Positions 30,901 through 64,000 of a stretch of 64,000 nucleotides of DNA are shown here, one piece after another. Made by a program: the position numbers and the translations under genes. This DNA is from Heterocephalus glaber (taxonomy: Eukaryota > Chordata > Mammalia > Rodentia > Bathyergidae): contig NW_004624743.1 of NCBI RefSeq assembly GCF_000247695.1, positions 1,810,113 through 1,874,112 of the forward strand. The letters are read 5' to 3'. The notes below the pieces were generated by a model. It was not told the DNA's origin and did not search any database. It saw only the letters and a program-made list of their open reading frames with translations. Within the stretch, counting starts at the first letter, position 1. Every line of letters begins with the position of its first letter.

Positions 30901-33900
30901 CCCAGCGAGGTGTCATGCGGAGTTGTGACTCGGTTTACATCTGTGGTACTGGGGATGGAACCTGGAAGTGCTCTGTTTTGAGCTACATTCTTAGCCCTTT
31001 TGATTTTTTTCTTTCTCGGCTTGCTAAATTGCCCAGGCATGGTTCCAACCTGTGATCCTCCTACCTCAGCCTTCCTCAGTGCTGGGATTGCAGGCCTGCA
31101 GCATCGTGCCCAGTCTTAATCAGTCTTGAATAAACTCTCGGATATGTAATAAAACCTTGTGAATTTCACTATTTTTATCAAGTGCTCCTGTGTGTACTGG
31201 GCTTGTTACACAGCATGGCTCGATCCAGTAGTAAATCAGAAGACTGCGGTGTGTGTTTCCAGCAGTGCTTGGCTCAGCATTGTCTGTGAAAGTGTGTTTA
31301 ATCTAAACTTTCAAACAGCCAGAGCAGGGGCGTTATCGTACACTCCAACAAGACTTTAAAAAGCAGTGTTAGACATTGAATTTCAGCCCTGCATACCACT
31401 GAGGTAGAACAGGGTGGAGCACGCTCTTCAGTTTTGCAGTAGTTTCGTTTCTGAATTTTTTCCTTCATCTTTACCTGGCATGGGATCATGCAACCAGCTG
31501 ACATCATAAGGGCCCTCAAGAAAGTCAGTGATGCCTGGTGCTTCAGGAGTCGGTGGCTGTCTGTGATGGCTGGGGCCATTGGGTTCTAGGCACTGCTTGT
31601 CCCGTGCCCTGAGTTCTCCCACAGAGCAGTCCAACAAAAGAGCTTAGCTTTGGAGCCCTCAGACATAGATGATAGCCTAGCACCACATGCAGTAGCTGGG
31701 AACTTCAGCCACATCACTGAACTTCTCTGTTAACTCACCTGTCAAACGAAGATGATAAAATCCTATTTCATTGATTCTAAGATGCAGATATTTTCACAAT
31801 TTTGTATCTGAAATTGGAAAGGATCAGTGGATCCCACATGAGTGACAGCCTTTGTCTTTGTGAGAGGTACGTGAAATGGTGACACGTCTTAGATCAGCAT
31901 GCCCACCTGTGATGAACTGTGGTGTTTACCTGTGTCATTGAGTGCCTCTCCTGTTTACAAAGCCCTATGAAAGGCTAAGGAGGCCTGGGCCTAGAGAACA
32001 AGCTGATCAGCAAAAATGACTTTGAATGGTCAACCAAAGTGAGCAGAGTTTTAAAGAACAGAGAAGGGCAGTGTTGGGAGAGAGCCACTTTTCTAACTAA
32101 GTCACCCACAGCGTGAGTGACGATGACAGTGCTTGACTGTGCACCACGGTGTTTGACCACCAAGGGAAAGGCTCATCTTATAGACTGTGTGCTTTATAAT
32201 TCCAGCCCTGGGATGTTGTTTGGAGGAGACGTGGGTGTTTTGGGGGGCTGGGGTGCCTGGCAGAGGGAAGGCTCTGGAACAGGGTTGGCTCCATCCCTTT
32301 TGTAGTGCCTGCCCTGTCTGGTCTGCAGCACAGAGCAGTGAGGCTCCTTCCCTGCCTTTGAGTCATGCAGTGAGAACCCGGCCGTCCTCCCTCAGGAGAA
32401 AGCGTCCACACAGGACACCGGCCACAGGTGCCAGGGACCAAGGCCTTGGCTGTCTGACATGGTGCGGTCGGCCGTCGGGCTCCCTTCCCTGCTTCTCCCC
32501 AGAAGGCCGTGGTGCTGAGCGAGGTTAGGAACAGTGGAGAGCGAATTGTTAGTAGCGGTGGTGGCCCCGGCCTCGGTTCCTGGCTCCAGCCACCTTTACA
32601 GCTGACCAGGATGTGAGGACCGCATGAGCCAGAGTGCTTTGAGACAATGTCAGCCCCAAGTATGAGATGGTACTCACCGGAGCTGCTCTTCACTAGGTGG
32701 TGGGTGCAAAGTGTGCGGCTCTGTGGAACATCTGAAGAAAGATTGCCCTGAAAATCAGCGTTTGGGTGAGTTTGGAATCCCTGCGTGTTCACTGGGTTTT
32801 GCTGTCAGTAACTTGCGGGGCTGCTCCCGATCTCAGACAAGCTGTTTCCTGCCTTACGCTCTTCTCTGTCCACAGTAGACAGTACTGAGTCAGGAGCCTT
32901 AGGTCCTTGCATCAGTTAGGGGTCTCGAGAGGAACAGATTAACATAACGCAGATATATAAAGGATCTACAGGGTGGCCGTCCGCAGAGTCGGGTGGAAGA
33001 GTGCGGAAGGGCTGGACAGTCCAGTGGAAAGTCACAGGCCTGGCGCTCACTGCGAGTCCATGTCAGGAAGCTGGAGGCTAGGCTGGAAGCCCAGAGGGAC
33101 ATCCAAAGGCGGTGGTGAAGGCTGGAGCTCCTCAGGAGCAGAAGTGAGCCCTCCCTCTCCTTTGTCTTTTTATTCATCCAGGCCACAAGCCTTGTGGTTG
33201 GTGCCACTCGAACCCAGAGTGGGGCGTCCCTCTTCAGTAAATTGGTCATCCAGACACCCGCCACTGTGCTGAACCTGTCGGCTGGGCGTTTCTTACTCAA
33301 GCTGATGCCACAGTTAACTATTATACCCCTGGTCTCAGAAAAAGGCCATGGAGCCTTAGAGGACCCTGCTCTCTAAAGCATCTTATTCCTGTGTTTGCTA
33401 ACTTGTGAGTTTAATTATAATAGAGCCTGTTCCATTGCTTATAGAAAGTATTGGTTCACCAAGAGAAAAATCAAAGCATAAAATGTCAACGTTCATAGGA
33501 TGAGTATCTGCCTTTGCTTTGTGTGTACTTAATTCAGAGTTGGCAGCAGAAACTGCCCAAAATACTAAAAATGTGTTATCGACATAGCATCTGGCTATTT
33601 TCTTTCTACTGAAATACTAGCCTTGTTCATCAAAATCTTCGTAAGTGTTCACTATGCTTATAGCAGACTGTTCTTTTTGGTACCGAGGATTGAACTCGGG
33701 ACCTTGCACTTGCGAGGCAAGCGTCGGAACCACTGAGCTAAATCCCCGGCCCTGTAGCCAACTTTAGAAAAAGCAGGGATCATCATTCTATTAGTTTGCC
33801 TGGATAATCTTGTATTTAAAAAAAATCAAGACCATAGGGTAGCCTGTCAGTGCTTCTTAAGCACGTTTGTTTTCATTTCCTGTAGTCACAGTGCAACACT

Positions 33901-34570
33901 GTAGCTCTCAGTGTTCTTACTTCCTGTCCCTAGTATGTAAATTTGGAAACCAAGAGTTCTTGTTTACGGTCTTGTCTAGGAGAAGGCAGTCTTTACCACG
34001 CTGTAGCAGTGAGATTGAAGTGATGAAGTGGAATTTGAATTCTCCCTCCTGGGAGGACTGCCACTTCCCAGACGACAAGACTGACAAGCAGATGTTGTAT
34101 AATTTCACAGGTGGAATCTTGTGCTTTTAAAATGAATGCTTCATAAGTCTCGATGTTTACTGACTCTCGGAATTCATTGACTCTGTAATGATGAACTCTG
34201 GGAAAGAATGGAAGAGCTTTCTCATCAGTTTGTGCATTGCTGAACAGTAGCAGCGTTTCCCTAATTGGAATGAGAAATTGCTATCAGTTCAGTGAGGAGC
34301 TTGTTTTGACATGAATAATGACAAGGAGGGAGAAGAAAGTGAGCAGTTCTGTAATTGATTATAACCCTTGATTTCAGAGCACCACGAGCGATCTGAGAGG
34401 GTGTGTTTGATTACCGTTTTCTTACATCCGGGCTTTTCTGTTCCTTTACAGATAGGGTGGTCACCGTTGGTCGCTGGGCAAAGGGAATGAGTGCAGACTA
34501 TGAAGAAATTTTGGATGCACCTACAGTGCAGAAACCCAAAACAAAGACACCTAAGGTTGTGAATTTTTAG
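27528..34570 (+). CDS. ZCCHC9: ZCCHC9, zinc finger CCHC domain-containing protein 9 (five coding exons)
   Basis: The coding exons are 27528-27911, 30396-30546, 30780-30872, 32697-32765 and 34452-34570. Together they give 816 bases, exactly 271 codons plus stop, with consensus splice sites and matching phases. The N-terminus (MTRWARVTTTRSKKPLPATS) and C-terminus (ending PKVVNF) are those of ZCCHC9. A Lys-rich nuclear/nucleolar-type tract lies at about residues 50-66. Four CCHC zinc knuckles follow, at residues 130-143, 157-170, 186-199 and 213-226. The protein is a nuclear RNA-binding zinc-knuckle factor, linked in the literature to nucleolar function and MAPK signalling. All knuckle residues are present, so the gene looks functional. 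Confidence 0.96.
28232..28318 (+). mobile_element. Classical ID SINE
   Basis: GCTGGGGATGTAGCTTAGTG with TAGAGCACTTGCCTAG and TTTCAATCCCCAGC is the standard tRNA-Ala-like ID sequence, followed by an A-rich tail. Confidence 0.9.
29470..29580 (-). mobile_element. ID-type SINE (GGTACC-ending subfamily)
   Basis: A poly-T tract is followed by GGTACCGGGGATCGAAC and ends CTGAGCTAAGTCCCTGGCCC, the reverse complement of the extended ID form. Confidence 0.9.
30396..30546 (+). CDS. ZCCHC9: ZCCHC9 coding exon 2 (zinc knuckles 1 and 2)
   Basis: The exon starts after CCCAG and ends CTGG|GTAAG. It encodes CFHCRKPGHGVADC and CYRCGSTEHEITKC, both CX2CX4HX4C. Confidence 0.96.
30780..30872 (+). CDS. ZCCHC9: ZCCHC9 coding exon 3 (zinc knuckle 3)
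   Basis: The exon starts after TTACAG and ends GATG|GTGAGTG. It encodes CFVCGEMGHLSRSC and the linker PDNPKGLYAD. Confidence 0.96.
30873..32696 (+). other. ZCCHC9: ZCCHC9 intron between zinc-knuckle exons 3 and 4
   Basis: It contains a minus-strand B1-dID SINE and otherwise unique sequence. No further exon is recognised. Confidence 0.6.
30943..31113 (-). mobile_element. B1-dID composite SINE, minus strand
   Basis: The ID-like part (GGTACTGGGGATGGAACC) is followed by the B1 part in reverse (AAATTGCCCAGGCATGG, CCTCAGTGCTGGGATTGCAG). Confidence 0.8.
32697..32765 (+). CDS. ZCCHC9: ZCCHC9 coding exon 4 (zinc knuckle 4)
   Basis: The exon starts after CACTAG and ends TTGG|GTGAG. It encodes CKVCGSVEHLKKDC. 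Confidence 0.95.
32766..34451 (+). other. ZCCHC9: ZCCHC9 last intron
   Basis: One minus-strand ID SINE lies at 33.67-33.76 kb. The stretch 32.9-33.35 kb looks like an old degraded repeat that I cannot name. The rest is unique. Confidence 0.5.
33672..33755 (-). mobile_element. ID-type SINE, minus strand
   Basis: TTTGGTACCGAGGATTGAACTC through CTGAGCTAAATCCCCGGCCC is the reverse complement of the extended ID form. The tail is short. Confidence 0.88.
34452..34570 (+). CDS. ZCCHC9: ZCCHC9 last coding exon
   Basis: The exon starts after TTTACAG and ends at TAG 34568-34570. It encodes VGRWAKGMSADYEEILD and the basic tail TKTPKVVNF. Confidence 0.96.
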
Positions 34571-35075
34571 TAACGATTGATGCTATTATTAATTGCAACC
34601 TCAGTATTTTCCAAGCTGGGGCTACTTTACAAGTTTGAGCTGGGTGCCCTCTGAGTTGAGCCTGTGTTGGAGATACTGCGCTAGTCCACATGGAGTCAAC
34701 CAGTTTGCTGTTCTCTGTCCACCAATGAGTACTTCTCCTGGAGAGAAGTGTAAGATGATTGAAGTGGATTCTCTGAAAGGACCTCTTTGAACAGACAGAA
34801 CTTAGTCAAACTAAGTGGTCATGCACCTGATTGTAACAATCATCTTTTTAAAATGCAAAATTATGCATTAAAGTGAATTATCCCTAAACAAAGCATACTG
34901 CTTTGTGTCTGTAAATGAATTTTTGGTTATATTGTTCTCCTGGTTCAAAATACCAATTTATTTAAGAAAAACACAAAAAACGAAAAACAGTTTGTTATTG
35001 CAATAGAAATTTATTTATAAGTTGCTACAAAAATCTATTTTAAAAATATTGAATAAAATGCATTTACTGTTCATT
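34571..35075 (+). other. ZCCHC9: ZCCHC9 3' UTR (end tentative)
   Basis: The AT-rich sequence after the stop contains AATAAA at 35052-35057, the most likely polyadenylation signal. An ATTAAA near 34866 is an alternative. Confidence 0.5.
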
Positions 35076-36661
35076 TTTCTGAATATCTGATTCTAGATTG
35101 AACTGTTATTATTTATGGATATGGATATAACAATGTTTTATGAATCCTACATGGGGTAAACTAGGATTTTGCTTAATTCTTATTTTAGTTTTGACATGAA
35201 AAAATTGTTAAAATTGAATGAAATCTCAACAGCGTCTCTTTCGTGTCTTTGATCTTTAAGGGAGAAAGACTAGCGAAAATTCAGTGTGCAGGTTTGGCCA
35301 GAATGAAAGCACATTTGTCGGCATGTTTCAGATGAGCCCGGGTGAGAGGGAAGCGTCACCATAATAGTTGAGCACTAATCAGCGGCCCATTAGCTGCTTT
35401 GTCTGATTTGATGAATACATGCATACTTAATACATACACTGCACCAGCTCGATGTCACCATTGTACTGTAGTATGGAATGACTGGCGGTTTGTGTGTTTC
35501 AGCTGAAATTTTACCTGATTGAATCATTTGCAACTGAAGGAAACAGCTGTGATTAGTTACTGATGCCTCAAAAGCAAAATATTTACCAAATAGGAAAGGA
35601 GCGCTTCTCTGTTTTCATGTCTGCACAACTCAACATTTCTAATCTTAATAGGAGCCATTCTTTTCTTTGCAATGTGAGAGGAAAACATGATGACAGATAA
35701 CTGCTCAGCGTCTCGAGTGACTCTGCCTTAGTCTCGTGATGTGGACACAGCAGCTAATGTCACCGCCTTTCAGGACCAGGTCCCCAGGGCTAATGGCTGT
35801 CAGCGGTGTGCCTGTGTGCTTTCTCAGCAGCCTTGGGGCAGGGGTGCTGGTGTTCGCTTTGTCCTCCTTAGGTCTCTGTGCTTCCATTTAATGATCTATA
35901 AATTCATGAAGGCAGCAGAAATAGGTTGTGGGTGCTCAGGGAAAACACTCGCGACAGGAGTGCACCGCAGGCTGGGACCTGAGACCCTGAGTGGTGCTTC
36001 TTGAGCCGTTGTTGCTGGCTGTTTCCCTAGCTTAGCAGTGCTGGAGGAGGAAAGCAAACTACGTTCCTGGCCTTCTTGGGCACGGGGATTGTGGCCATCG
36101 ATGGGACCTAGTCACGTGCATGATGCTGGGGAGGAAGAAAGGAGTCCAGACTCGGGAAACACCAGCACGGGTCTTGCTGCTGAGTTCGTAACATACTTGG
36201 AATCCCAGTCTGATGATGGGCACCCTACCCTGAGGTGCTTGTAAACCTCATCTCTTCTTAAAAGTTTGTCATTCACTTGGCTGTGGGCGACTCCTGACTC
36301 CATCCAGACCTGTCTGCCAGCTCTGCCCCTCTTCTCACTTGCCTGCCAGGCACCCCTGCCCGGTGTTCTGCGGCCACCTCGGGCTCAGTATGGCTTCGTA
36401 CCGCCTCAGCTCTTCCCTCGGGGAAAATGATGGCGCTCCCTGCTCGTCTCCACTTTTCCCACACCGTTGTGTTCCAAGTGTGGAGCCTTGGTTCTCATGC
36501 TGCTTTCCCGGACAGCCCCATGCCCACAACCAGCCAGCCTTATTCTTTTCAAATGTCTGCTTTACGACCAGCTCAGTCGCCTGCCAGCAGCCTTAGAGAA
36601 AGTAGGTGTCACGGAAAAATACAGGTGTGTGCTTACTTTTTTAAAAAATTTATTACAGTAA

Positions 36662-36752
36662 GGGCCGGGGATTTAGCTCAGTGGTACTGCACCTCCCTCG
36701 CCAGTGCAAGGTCCTGAGTTCGATCCCTGGTACCCACCCACCCCAAAAAAGA
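36662..36752 (+). mobile_element. ID-type SINE with target-site duplication
   Basis: GGGCCGGGGATTTAGCTCAG through GTTCGATCCCTGGTACCC and an A-rich tail is flanked by AATTTATTACA-like direct repeats at about 36646 and 36755. Confidence 0.88.
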
Positions 36753-36879
36753 GAATTTATTACAATAAAAGATGATGCCACAGATCCCCTCAAAATCCCC
36801 CCCTTGCCTCAAACACACTTATCCTGACATTCTGGCCACTGTCTGAAGCAGTTCTGGAGTCCTTTTCCTCAGGGTCTTT

Positions 36880-37215
36880 AGTGACACAGTTGGGGCTGCC
36901 TCTGTCCTGCATGGATTCAAAACATTTTCCTTTCCTGGTCATTGTGACTTTGGGGTGGAGCCGGAAGTTGCACGGGGCCAGATCCAGTGAATGAGGTGGA
37001 TGAGGGCAGTGTCACGTTTTTTAGGAGCCTTTTCTGTTGGATGACGCTCGGCAGCGGCACTCACTGTATTTTTCATCACACCTGACATTCAGGAAAGCAC
37101 TCAGAACTGCTCCAGAAAGTGGCAAGAAAAATGTGCTAAGTGTTCAAAGCAAGGGGGAAAATTTTGAGGAGGATTCATGGCAATATGTCTTTCATTGGAT
37201 TAAAATTTTTAAAAA
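36880..37215 (-). mobile_element. Mariner DNA transposon remnant
   Basis: The sequence is alignable by eye to the copy at 51.1-51.5 kb. Shared strings include GTGACTTTGGGGTGGAGCCGGAAG, AGAACTGCTCCAGAAAGTGG and GATTCATGGCAATATG. The minus strand of the other copy retains the mariner transposase motif HPPYSPDLAP. Confidence 0.65.
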
Positions 37216-37929
37216 TGTAAACATTCACTACATTTTTTATTACCCCTTGTAGCATTTCCTTCCCTAATCCTCATAGCTTTTCATTCTCTTACTCTTTTTA
37301 GCTTTTCTCTATACTTTACATCTCTGCCTAACATTATGTATTTATTTGTCCCCTCTCCACCAACTTATACCATTACAGGAGGGCAGAAATTTTGTCCCTT
37401 GGTCATCCCCATAATCTCAGAAGTACTTGGCTTGTAAGAAGCATCCTCATTTTTGAATAGTGGATTAAATGAATAAATGATATAAAAAGGAATTAGCAGA
37501 CTAGCCAAGTGACCAGGTAGCTCCTTTAGATTGGGTAGTTGAGGGGAAGCCTCAAAGGGGATGATTTTTAAGCTGAGATGTGAAAGACAAGAAGGAATCA
37601 GCCATGCAGTTGATGGAGAAGAGCATCTAGGAGAGGAAGGAGTTCGTGAGAGCCGCAGAGGTGTGTGAGGTTGCTGAACAGCAAGGCCATGAGTGTGATG
37701 GAAGCGTGGTGAAGGAGGGGCCTCTTAGCACCCCAAGAAGAAATCTTGTACCCACATGGGGTCGTTTCCCGCTTCTACCTTTTCCAGCCACGGATTCCTT
37801 GTCTATCTCTCTGGGTTTGCATGTTCTGGACACTTTATGTAAATTAAATCATACAATGTGCCTTCTATGATTGCCTTTCTTCCCTTAACATAATGCATTC
37901 ATGGTTCCTCCATAATATTCACCATTTTA

Positions 37930-38720
37930 AAAACAGTTATATTGTTTATTATGGAGTTGTATGAGTTCTTTATATACTTTGTATGTAAGTCCCTTATCAG
38001 ATTTAAGATTTGCAGATGTTTCCTTTGTTCTGTGAGCGGTCTTTTCATTTTCTTGAGTGTGTCCTTCAAGATGCAAATGTCTTAAATTTTGATGAAATTC
38101 AACTTGGCTATTTAACTTTTGGTGTTTGCTTTTATGTTATGGCTAAGAATTCTTTTATGAACTCAAGGTCACACAATTTAGATTCAAGTGTATGTTTTCT
38201 TCTGAGTTTTTAGTTTTATTCCTTACACTTAGGTCTACACTTCAACTTCAGTTCCTTTTTGGTATATGACTTGAAGTAGGGACTGAACATCATTTGTTAG
38301 CTTGTTGATATCCAGTTGTCCCCGCACAGTTGTGGAACATTTTAGACTATTCTTTCTGCACTGGATTATCTCGATCCCCTTTTTTAAATAAATAGGCATA
38401 TATATAATGGTGTACTTCTGGACTTTCAATTCTATCCCATCGCTCTATATACATATTCTTCGGCCAGTATTACACCATTTTAATAACTGTAGCTTAGTAG
38501 AAGGTGTTGAGTTCAGGAAATATGAGTTCTAATTTATTCTCTTCCAAGATTGATCTGGCTATTCTGTACCCCCATGCATTTCCACATAAATCTTACCATC
38601 AGGATCAACTCATCAATTTCTGCAAAAATGGGGTGGAGGGGCAGTTGAGATTTTGGTAGGGATTGTGTTGGATTTCTAGATAAATTTGGAGACTTTTACT
38701 CTCTTAATATGCCTTATTCC
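37930..38720 (-). mobile_element. Old L1 fragment, minus strand
   Basis: The + strand reads as the complement of L1 ORF2 and flanking sequence. Examples are GAGTTCTTTATATACTTTG followed by CCCTTATCAGAT, and CTTCTGGACTTTCAATTCTA followed by CCATTTTAATAACTGTAGCTT. The copy is heavily decayed. Confidence 0.7.
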
Positions 38721-39109
38721 TGATCCAGCAGTATGGGATTTCTTATTCTTATTTTTCTTTTGAGTTTTCTGACTAGCTGCTTCTTTGCCTGGGCTAGTAT
38801 CACTATGCCTGGCAGCTGTGAGGTTAAACAATTGGTGCTGATCATTTTTTCCAAATTCTTCTCAACTAAGCAAGCGTTGAGTCTGGTCAGATAAGGACAA
38901 ACAGGAGGAGACTTTCTTGGGATGGTTTTTCCAGAGGAGCTTCAAAATCATTTTGCCCTCTCCCATGGCTCCTCATTAGCTGTTTTCATAGCGACTGTTG
39001 AAGGCTGCTGGTGTTTAAGGCCACCGAGGGCCTGGTGGAACACAAAATGGGAAGCGCATAAGTTAAAATCCCACAAAACTCATTTTTCTCGAGACTCAGC
39101 CTCATTTTT

Positions 39110-39165
39110 ATTATTTTTTGGTACCGGGGATCAAACTCAGCAAAACTACTGAGCTAAAGCCTCAT
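39110..39165 (-). mobile_element. Internally deleted ID SINE
   Basis: TTTTTGGTACCGGGGATCAAACTC is followed directly by ACTACTGAGCTAAAGCC. The middle third of the element is missing. Confidence 0.7.
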
Positions 39166-39329
39166 TCTTGAATAAATGCTCCTTATATTATTCCAAGCCT
39201 TTTGTTAACTACCAGAGTTATACAAAAATGTATTTTGACAGTTTTTGCTAGTGTTCTTGGAAGAGCAGACTCTAGGTCCCTAGTTCGCAAGTCTGAATGT
39301 GCTCTGCTGGAAAGCTGTTGTTATTGTTT

Positions 39330-39540
39330 TTTAAATAACAGCTTTATAGAAATATAATTCACTTACCATACAATTGACCAGAGTGTAAAGTCCAGTGATT
39401 TTTAGTATATAATAATGCTGGGAAGCTGTAACCACAGTCAATTTCAGAGCATGTTCATCACCCCAAAGGAAACCCACACCTGTTAGCAGTCACTCGTCCT
39501 TCTGTCCCAGCTCCATAAGCTCCCACCCCGACCCGACCAT
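39330..39540. mobile_element. Ancient L1-type 3' end remnant (tentative)
   Basis: The strings TAACAGCTTTATAGAAATATAATTCAC and TTCATCACCCCAAAGGAAACCC are typical of mammalian-wide old L1 3' ends. Orientation and subfamily were not determined. Confidence 0.5.
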
Positions 39541-39650
39541 ACAGAGGCAAATTTTCTCCTCTTTAGGAAGTTTTACAGAAGGAAGGGGAGCGCTCGTACA
39601 AACATTTTAGGTATTCTGGCTGCTAAATGGAGAATAAATGGGAGTGCAGG

Positions 39651-39652
<2 letters not shown>

Positions 39653-39690
<38 letters not shown>
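39653..39690. repeat. (CA)n microsatellite
   Basis: About 18 CA dinucleotides with one CG interruption near the end. Confidence 0.93.
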
Positions 39691-39692
<2 letters not shown>

Positions 39693-40084
39693 GGGAGTCA
39701 GGAAGTTCCTGCTGTGAGGGAGGACAGTGTCTCCGACTAGGACGGGAAAGTGAAGACCGAGATGGAGAGATGCATGTAAACTTATCTTAAGTACAGGGGA
39801 AGCCTGAAATGTTAGGATCCTTTCTTCACCTTTCTTAAAATGTAAAAATATTCTAAAAATCTTTTTTTTTACATCTGGCATGTAATGAATAATCATTATA
39901 ATTTATGTATCTACTTGTATACAGATATTAATTCATGAAATTGTAGCACAGCCCGAAGTTCATGTACACAAAGACCTGTTGCCACAGACCAGCAGAACTA
40001 ATCGTGAGCAGGCCTGGGCTGTGTGGTGGCAGGTAGGAGGGAGGCAGACACGGGAGCAGAGGTCGAGACTTGGCAAACAGGCTG

Positions 40085-40162
40085 AGGGTGGGCTCCATGC
40101 AGAGTGCTTGCCCAGCAGGCACAGGCCCTGGGTTTGATCCCCAACACCGCAAATAAAGGGGG
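40085..40162 (+). mobile_element. Degraded ID SINE
   Basis: AGTGCTTGCCCAGCAGGCACAGGCCCTGGGTTTGATCCCCAACACC retains box B and the 3' half of an ID element. Confidence 0.65.
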
Positions 40163-40955
40163 GAAAGATTTGGCAAACTACGAGCTCGGTGTATCTAGCC
40201 TGTTAAGTGCTCTAAGTCAGGGGAGAGCTCCTTCCCCTTCTGAAAGCTGTCCCTCGAGGGGGCTAACGACATATTCTGGAAGACAAATCACAGCATGGTG
40301 GGGCAAGGTGCTGCTGTACAGTTAGGAGGAGGCACACAGGTGGGCCACTCTCCCTCTGCGGCAGTGTGCTCTGCAGGTACTTTGTGCCTGTACATAGCAC
40401 TCCACACTTCTCGGCCAGCCACCTAGAACATATGTAAAGTTGACACTAGAAACGCAGTGTCCATTACTAAAATTGATCACATTCTATTATGTTTTAATGC
40501 CTTCCTAATGTGAAGCCCTAAAGCATGTAATACATCTTGTCAGACACCCTGACAGATACCTGCTGCACGTGGAACCATGCCATACATTAATCAATTACAG
40601 CAAATCATCATTGTACACTTTGGAAAATTTCAAACAGAGCACACATTGCCCCCGTGTAGCTTATGATAATTTAAACTAAATTTGCACCACTTTACAGATG
40701 GGCAGTTTTGCATCCAGGCAGTTTTCCAGCTTCTGTGCCCTGGAAGAGGCAGAGCCCGGATCCTCTAACACAATTTAAAGCTCTTTCAATGCTAAGTCAA
40801 ATCATGGGGATTTGACTTGAGATGCAGCTTGGTTTCAACCTCTTAACTGTATTTTTCTTGGTCTGAAAGTCAGTCATTCTGTGAGTCCATCACCTGGCAA
40901 GGGTACTTGGCATTAAAGTGGGAAATTAAATGACAGGTAATTGAAAGTTGACCGT

Positions 40956-63801
<22,846 letters not shown>

Positions 63802-63837
63802 TCAGTCTTGTCTTTTGGGTTTTTTTAAATGAAATTA

Positions 63838-63946
63838 GCATTTTTATTTATTTATTTATTTATTTATTTGGTACTGGGGGATCGAACTCGGGTCCTTGCG
63901 CTTGCGGGGGCAGGTGGTGGCACCACTAAGCTAAATCCCCAGCCCA
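63838..63946 (-). mobile_element. ID-type SINE with TTTA-repeat tail, minus strand
   Basis: A (TTTA)n tract precedes GGTACTGGGGGATCGAACTC and ends CTAAGCTAAATCCCCAGCCC. The tail has mutated into a tetranucleotide microsatellite. Confidence 0.9.
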
Positions 63947-64000
63947 GCATTTTTATGAATTTTAAACCAATACTGTTCTCTCAAAAATGTTATACAAAAT

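Larger units (their letters stand above)
35076..40955. other. Intergenic region between convergent ZCCHC9 and ACOT12
   Basis: No exon is recognisable. The stretch holds an ID SINE, a mariner remnant, an old L1 fragment, a CA repeat and unique AT-rich DNA. The ACOT12 3' UTR must end somewhere in its last few hundred bases; I could not place its polyadenylation signal confidently. Confidence 0.6.

Overview
The window is mammalian genomic DNA, almost certainly from a rodent. It contains many tRNA-Ala-derived ID SINEs, 7SL-derived B1 SINEs, composite B1-dID SINEs and 3' ends of L1 elements. The commonest ID form has an extended middle block and ends in a GGTACC-type 3' end. That form does not look like mouse or rat, so a squirrel-related or castorimorph (beaver/kangaroo-rat) lineage is my guess, not a demonstrated fact. 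The host gene order CKMT2(+), ZCCHC9(+), ACOT12(-) is the order found at human 5q14.

Layout. 1-2.9 kb: an L1 fragment, then the last coding exon and polyadenylation signal of CKMT2 (mitochondrial creatine kinase, sarcomeric). 2.9-14.5 kb: intergenic DNA with scattered SINEs, a CA repeat and one LTR-like remnant. 14,507-26,255: a complete two-LTR endogenous retrovirus in + orientation, flanked by a 5-bp duplication (CTCCT). 26.3-34.6 kb: CpG-island promoter and all five coding exons of ZCCHC9 (271 codons, four CCHC zinc knuckles, intact). 34.6-41 kb: convergent intergenic DNA with mariner and old L1 fragments. 41-64 kb: the last twelve coding exons of ACOT12 on the minus strand (second part of hotdog domain 1, hotdog domain 2, START domain). 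Its first exons lie beyond the window.

The provirus is the unusual object. Its LTRs differ at only about nine of 686 aligned sites plus one 35-bp repeat unit, so it is young. The primer-binding site matches the 3' end of tRNA-Ser. Gag ends in an R/Q/N/G-rich tail with no CCHC knuckle. Gag and pol are linked by a canonical U UUU UUA slippery heptamer with a perfect 8-bp hairpin downstream. Pol (protease, YVDD reverse transcriptase, RNase H, integrase) reads as class III (ERV-L/ERV-S, spuma-related) and has no dUTPase that I can see. Unlike classical ERV-L elements it carries a very large glycosylated env with a long TM subunit. It also has an 83-codon membrane-protein ORF that overlaps the start of env, and an intact 229-codon ORF between env and the 3' LTR. 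The coding strand is strikingly A-rich. Pol and env carry scattered stops and frameshifts, so this copy is defective as it stands. A later L1 insertion sits in the leader. The provirus lies about 200 bp upstream of the ZCCHC9 promoter in the same orientation.

Host exon boundaries were assigned by eye from splice consensus, reading-frame continuity and remembered family resemblance. No alignment or database search was run.
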